Shown: one piece after another, positions 26,340-27,701 of the stretch | Layout: each line of letters starts with the position of its first letter | How positions within the stretch are numbered: position 1 is the stretch's first letter | Source of the DNA: Actinomycetes bacterium | GTDB taxonomy: Bacteria > Actinomycetota > Actinomycetes > Nanopelagicales > Nanopelagicaceae | Reading direction: 5' to 3' | Length of the DNA stretch: 27,701 bases | Assembly (NCBI GenBank): GCA_014190175.1 | Contig: BJFZ01000016.1 | Location: 1 to 27,701, forward strand | Position numbers and translations under genes: made by a program | Notes under the pieces: model-generated | Told to the model about the DNA's origin: nothing | The model's database searches: none | What the model saw: the letters and a program-made list of their open reading frames with translations, nothing else

Positions 26340-27695
26340 TTACTTGGTATCAGTGATATCCCGAAGTTCAGCCCAGATATTGCGTGCAGCTTGTTCTGGA
26401 GTGATGGTTTCGTTAAGCGCCTTCTGGACGTTTGGAAGGATGGTGTTGATTTCCCAGTTCTCTACACCTGGGAAGGTGTATGAGGTCCAACCAATTTTCA
26501 GTGCATTTTCAGCCACACGGAAAGCCGGTGTTTTCTGAATGAATGGATCGGATGAGGCACCCGTTGCTGTTGGCCAGTAGCCAGTGGCTTGTAGGAAATC
26601 AACTTGAGCTTTCTTGCTTGCCCAGTATGAGATCCATTCAAAACCAGCATCTGGATTTGTGGTTCCCTTGAATAGACCATTTCCTAATGGAGAAACATTT
26701 GTCATTTCAGCTTTAGGACCCTTTGGAAAGTTAAAGGTCTTAACTTCAATTTCAGCCTTTAGCGGTGTGGTGATTTCTACATAAGAACCGGTGTGGTGCA
26801 GAATCATTGCAGTTCCGCCAGCTTTAAATGAACCCATGAACTGCGCATAACCATCGCCAGCTGCTGTAGGTGGGATGCACTTGTCTTTAGTTCCAAGGCG
26901 CACCCAGAAGCGCAATGCATCTACTGCTGCATCTAATTCCAAAGTTGCTTTGCGAGTCTGGCGATCATAAATCGGACCGTTAAATGCGTGTAACAATTTA
27001 GTCACAAATCCACCGCCACCTGGTCCGCCGCGCAAACCAAATCCATAAATCTTCTTATCTGGATTTGTTAATTCAATTGCGGCTAAGCGGAACTCTTCTA
27101 GAGTAGTAGGAACTTTCTTAATTCCTTTAGCTGCGAAGAAATCTGGACGGTAGTAACCCCAGTCAATGAATGCAAAAACTGGAAGTGCGTATTGGCTGCC
27201 GTTTAGAGAAAGAGCATTGTTAACTGTTGCGGGATTGTCAGTGAAATCTGGCCATGCTGTTGCGCGTGTTGTTAGATCAACCAATCCGCCGATGCGAGAC
27301 ATATCTGCTAGACGAGCTTGGGTAACCATCAATGCGTCAGGACCGCTCTTTGACATTACAGCGTTGATGTACTTGGTCATCCAGTCCGGATTCTGAATTG
27401 TTTCTACTTTTAGATCAATGTTTGGTGATGCAGTTTTAAATCCTTTTGTTACTGATTCAAAACCGGCACGCTCTGCTGCTGCGGTGAAATGGTTCCAGTA
27501 GTTAACTACTCCAGTACCTGGTTTATTAATTGCCACTGGGGCAGCAGCTGGAGCTTTGGCTGGAGCTTTAGTTGCCTTTGGTTTAGTAACCGGTTTTTTA
27601 GTTGCAGCTGATGCTGGTCCACCGATCGCTGCACCAGCGGCAACTCCACCAGCAACACCGATGAACTTTCTACGCGATACTGAGTTCGAATCCAT
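26340..27695 (-). CDS. Extracellular solute-binding protein of a sugar ABC transporter, Tat-exported
   Basis: A 451-residue substrate-binding protein of the family 1 (carbohydrate uptake, CUT1-like) type: NYWNHFTAAAERAGFE opens the mature domain, with PDALMVTQARLADM, YALPVFAFIDWGYYRPDFFA and the NPDAGFEWISYWASKKAQ block near the end. The N-terminus carries a twin-arginine signal, SRRKFIG at 7-13, then a hydrophobic stretch and an ASA-A cleavage site near residue 30, so it is exported folded by Tat. A Lys/Ala/Pro-rich linker (about 32-57) precedes the domain. No lipobox cysteine is present. Permease and ATPase genes are not in the window and may lie beyond its right edge. The sugar cannot be read from sequence. 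Confidence 0.9.
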   Translation of the reverse strand: MDSNSVSRRKFIGVAGGVAAGAAIGGPASAATKKPVTKPKATKAPAKAPAAAPVAINKPGTGVVNYWNHFTAAAERAGFESVTKGFKTASPNIDLKVETIQNPDWMTKYINAVMSKSGPDALMVTQARLADMSRIGGLVDLTTRATAWPDFTDNPATVNNALSLNGSQYALPVFAFIDWGYYRPDFFAAKGIKKVPTTLEEFRLAAIELTNPDKKIYGFGLRGGPGGGGFVTKLLHAFNGPIYDRQTRKATLELDAAVDALRFWVRLGTKDKCIPPTAAGDGYAQFMGSFKAGGTAMILHHTGSYVEITTPLKAEIEVKTFNFPKGPKAEMTNVSPLGNGLFKGTTNPDAGFEWISYWASKKAQVDFLQATGYWPTATGASSDPFIQKTPAFRVAENALKIGWTSYTFPGVENWEINTILPNVQKALNETITPEQAARNIWAELRDITDTK

Positions 27696-27701
27696 TCATA
27701 A

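Overview
The window looks like chromosomal core DNA from a small-genome, low-G+C actinobacterium. Freshwater Nanopelagicales (acI: Planktophila/Nanopelagicus type) are the best guess. This rests on (i) an extra arm of the kind typical of actinobacteria in the 23S rRNA (about 420-600), (ii) gene order that follows two blocks known from Mycobacterium tuberculosis (Rv1691-Rv1713 and Rv1822-Rv1832) with several genes missing, (iii) A/T-rich codon use and tight packing with many 1-8 nt overlaps, and (iv) actinobacterial hallmark genes (garA, the two MerR genes, a two-domain TlyA). The genus is inference only.

Layout. 1-2246: 3' part of a 23S rRNA gene, 5S rRNA and the operon terminator. 2357-5818: TPR protein, short SSB-like protein, lysine-tailed small protein, a 45-residue ORF, tlyA and nadK. 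5815-10195: recN, pyrG, xerD. 10269-13829: a ParA-like ATPase with a ribbon-helix-helix-like partner, then scpA, scpB and rluB. 13830-14116: an unusually A/T-rich non-coding island. 14117-15534: chorismate mutase and prephenate dehydrogenase. 15703-18337: cmk, der, pgsA. 18376-24625: gcvH, garA, ftsR-type MerR, bifunctional nuclease, a four-helix membrane protein, a second MerR and gcvP. 24663-26153: a protein made of two tandem FGE-sulfatase (formylglycine-enzyme-like) domains. 26340-27695 on the minus strand: a Tat-exported sugar-binding protein, convergent with the rest and ending at a strong terminator.

How the genes fit together. Much of the window serves ribosome making (rRNA, TlyA, RluB, Der), chromosome handling (ParA-like/RHH, ScpA/ScpB, XerD, RecN), nucleotide and NADP supply (PyrG, Cmk, NadK), tyrosine/phenylalanine synthesis (AroH, TyrA), and glycine/2-oxoglutarate metabolism (GcvH, GcvP, GarA) with two MerR regulators beside them. 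The last two genes look like niche functions.

No CRISPR array, insertion sequence, prophage, tRNA or toxin-antitoxin pair was seen, and no clear unknown multi-gene system. The more unusual signals are a repeated TAnnnT-N6-start arrangement suggesting leaderless transcripts, a MerR-type operator before the second merR gene with a similar dyad before gcvP, a long-range inverted repeat enclosing the ribosome binding site of the SSB-like gene, a 12-bp tandem repeat next to the bifunctional nuclease promoter, the tandem FGE-like protein, and a sugar-binding protein with a Tat signal but no lipobox cysteine.
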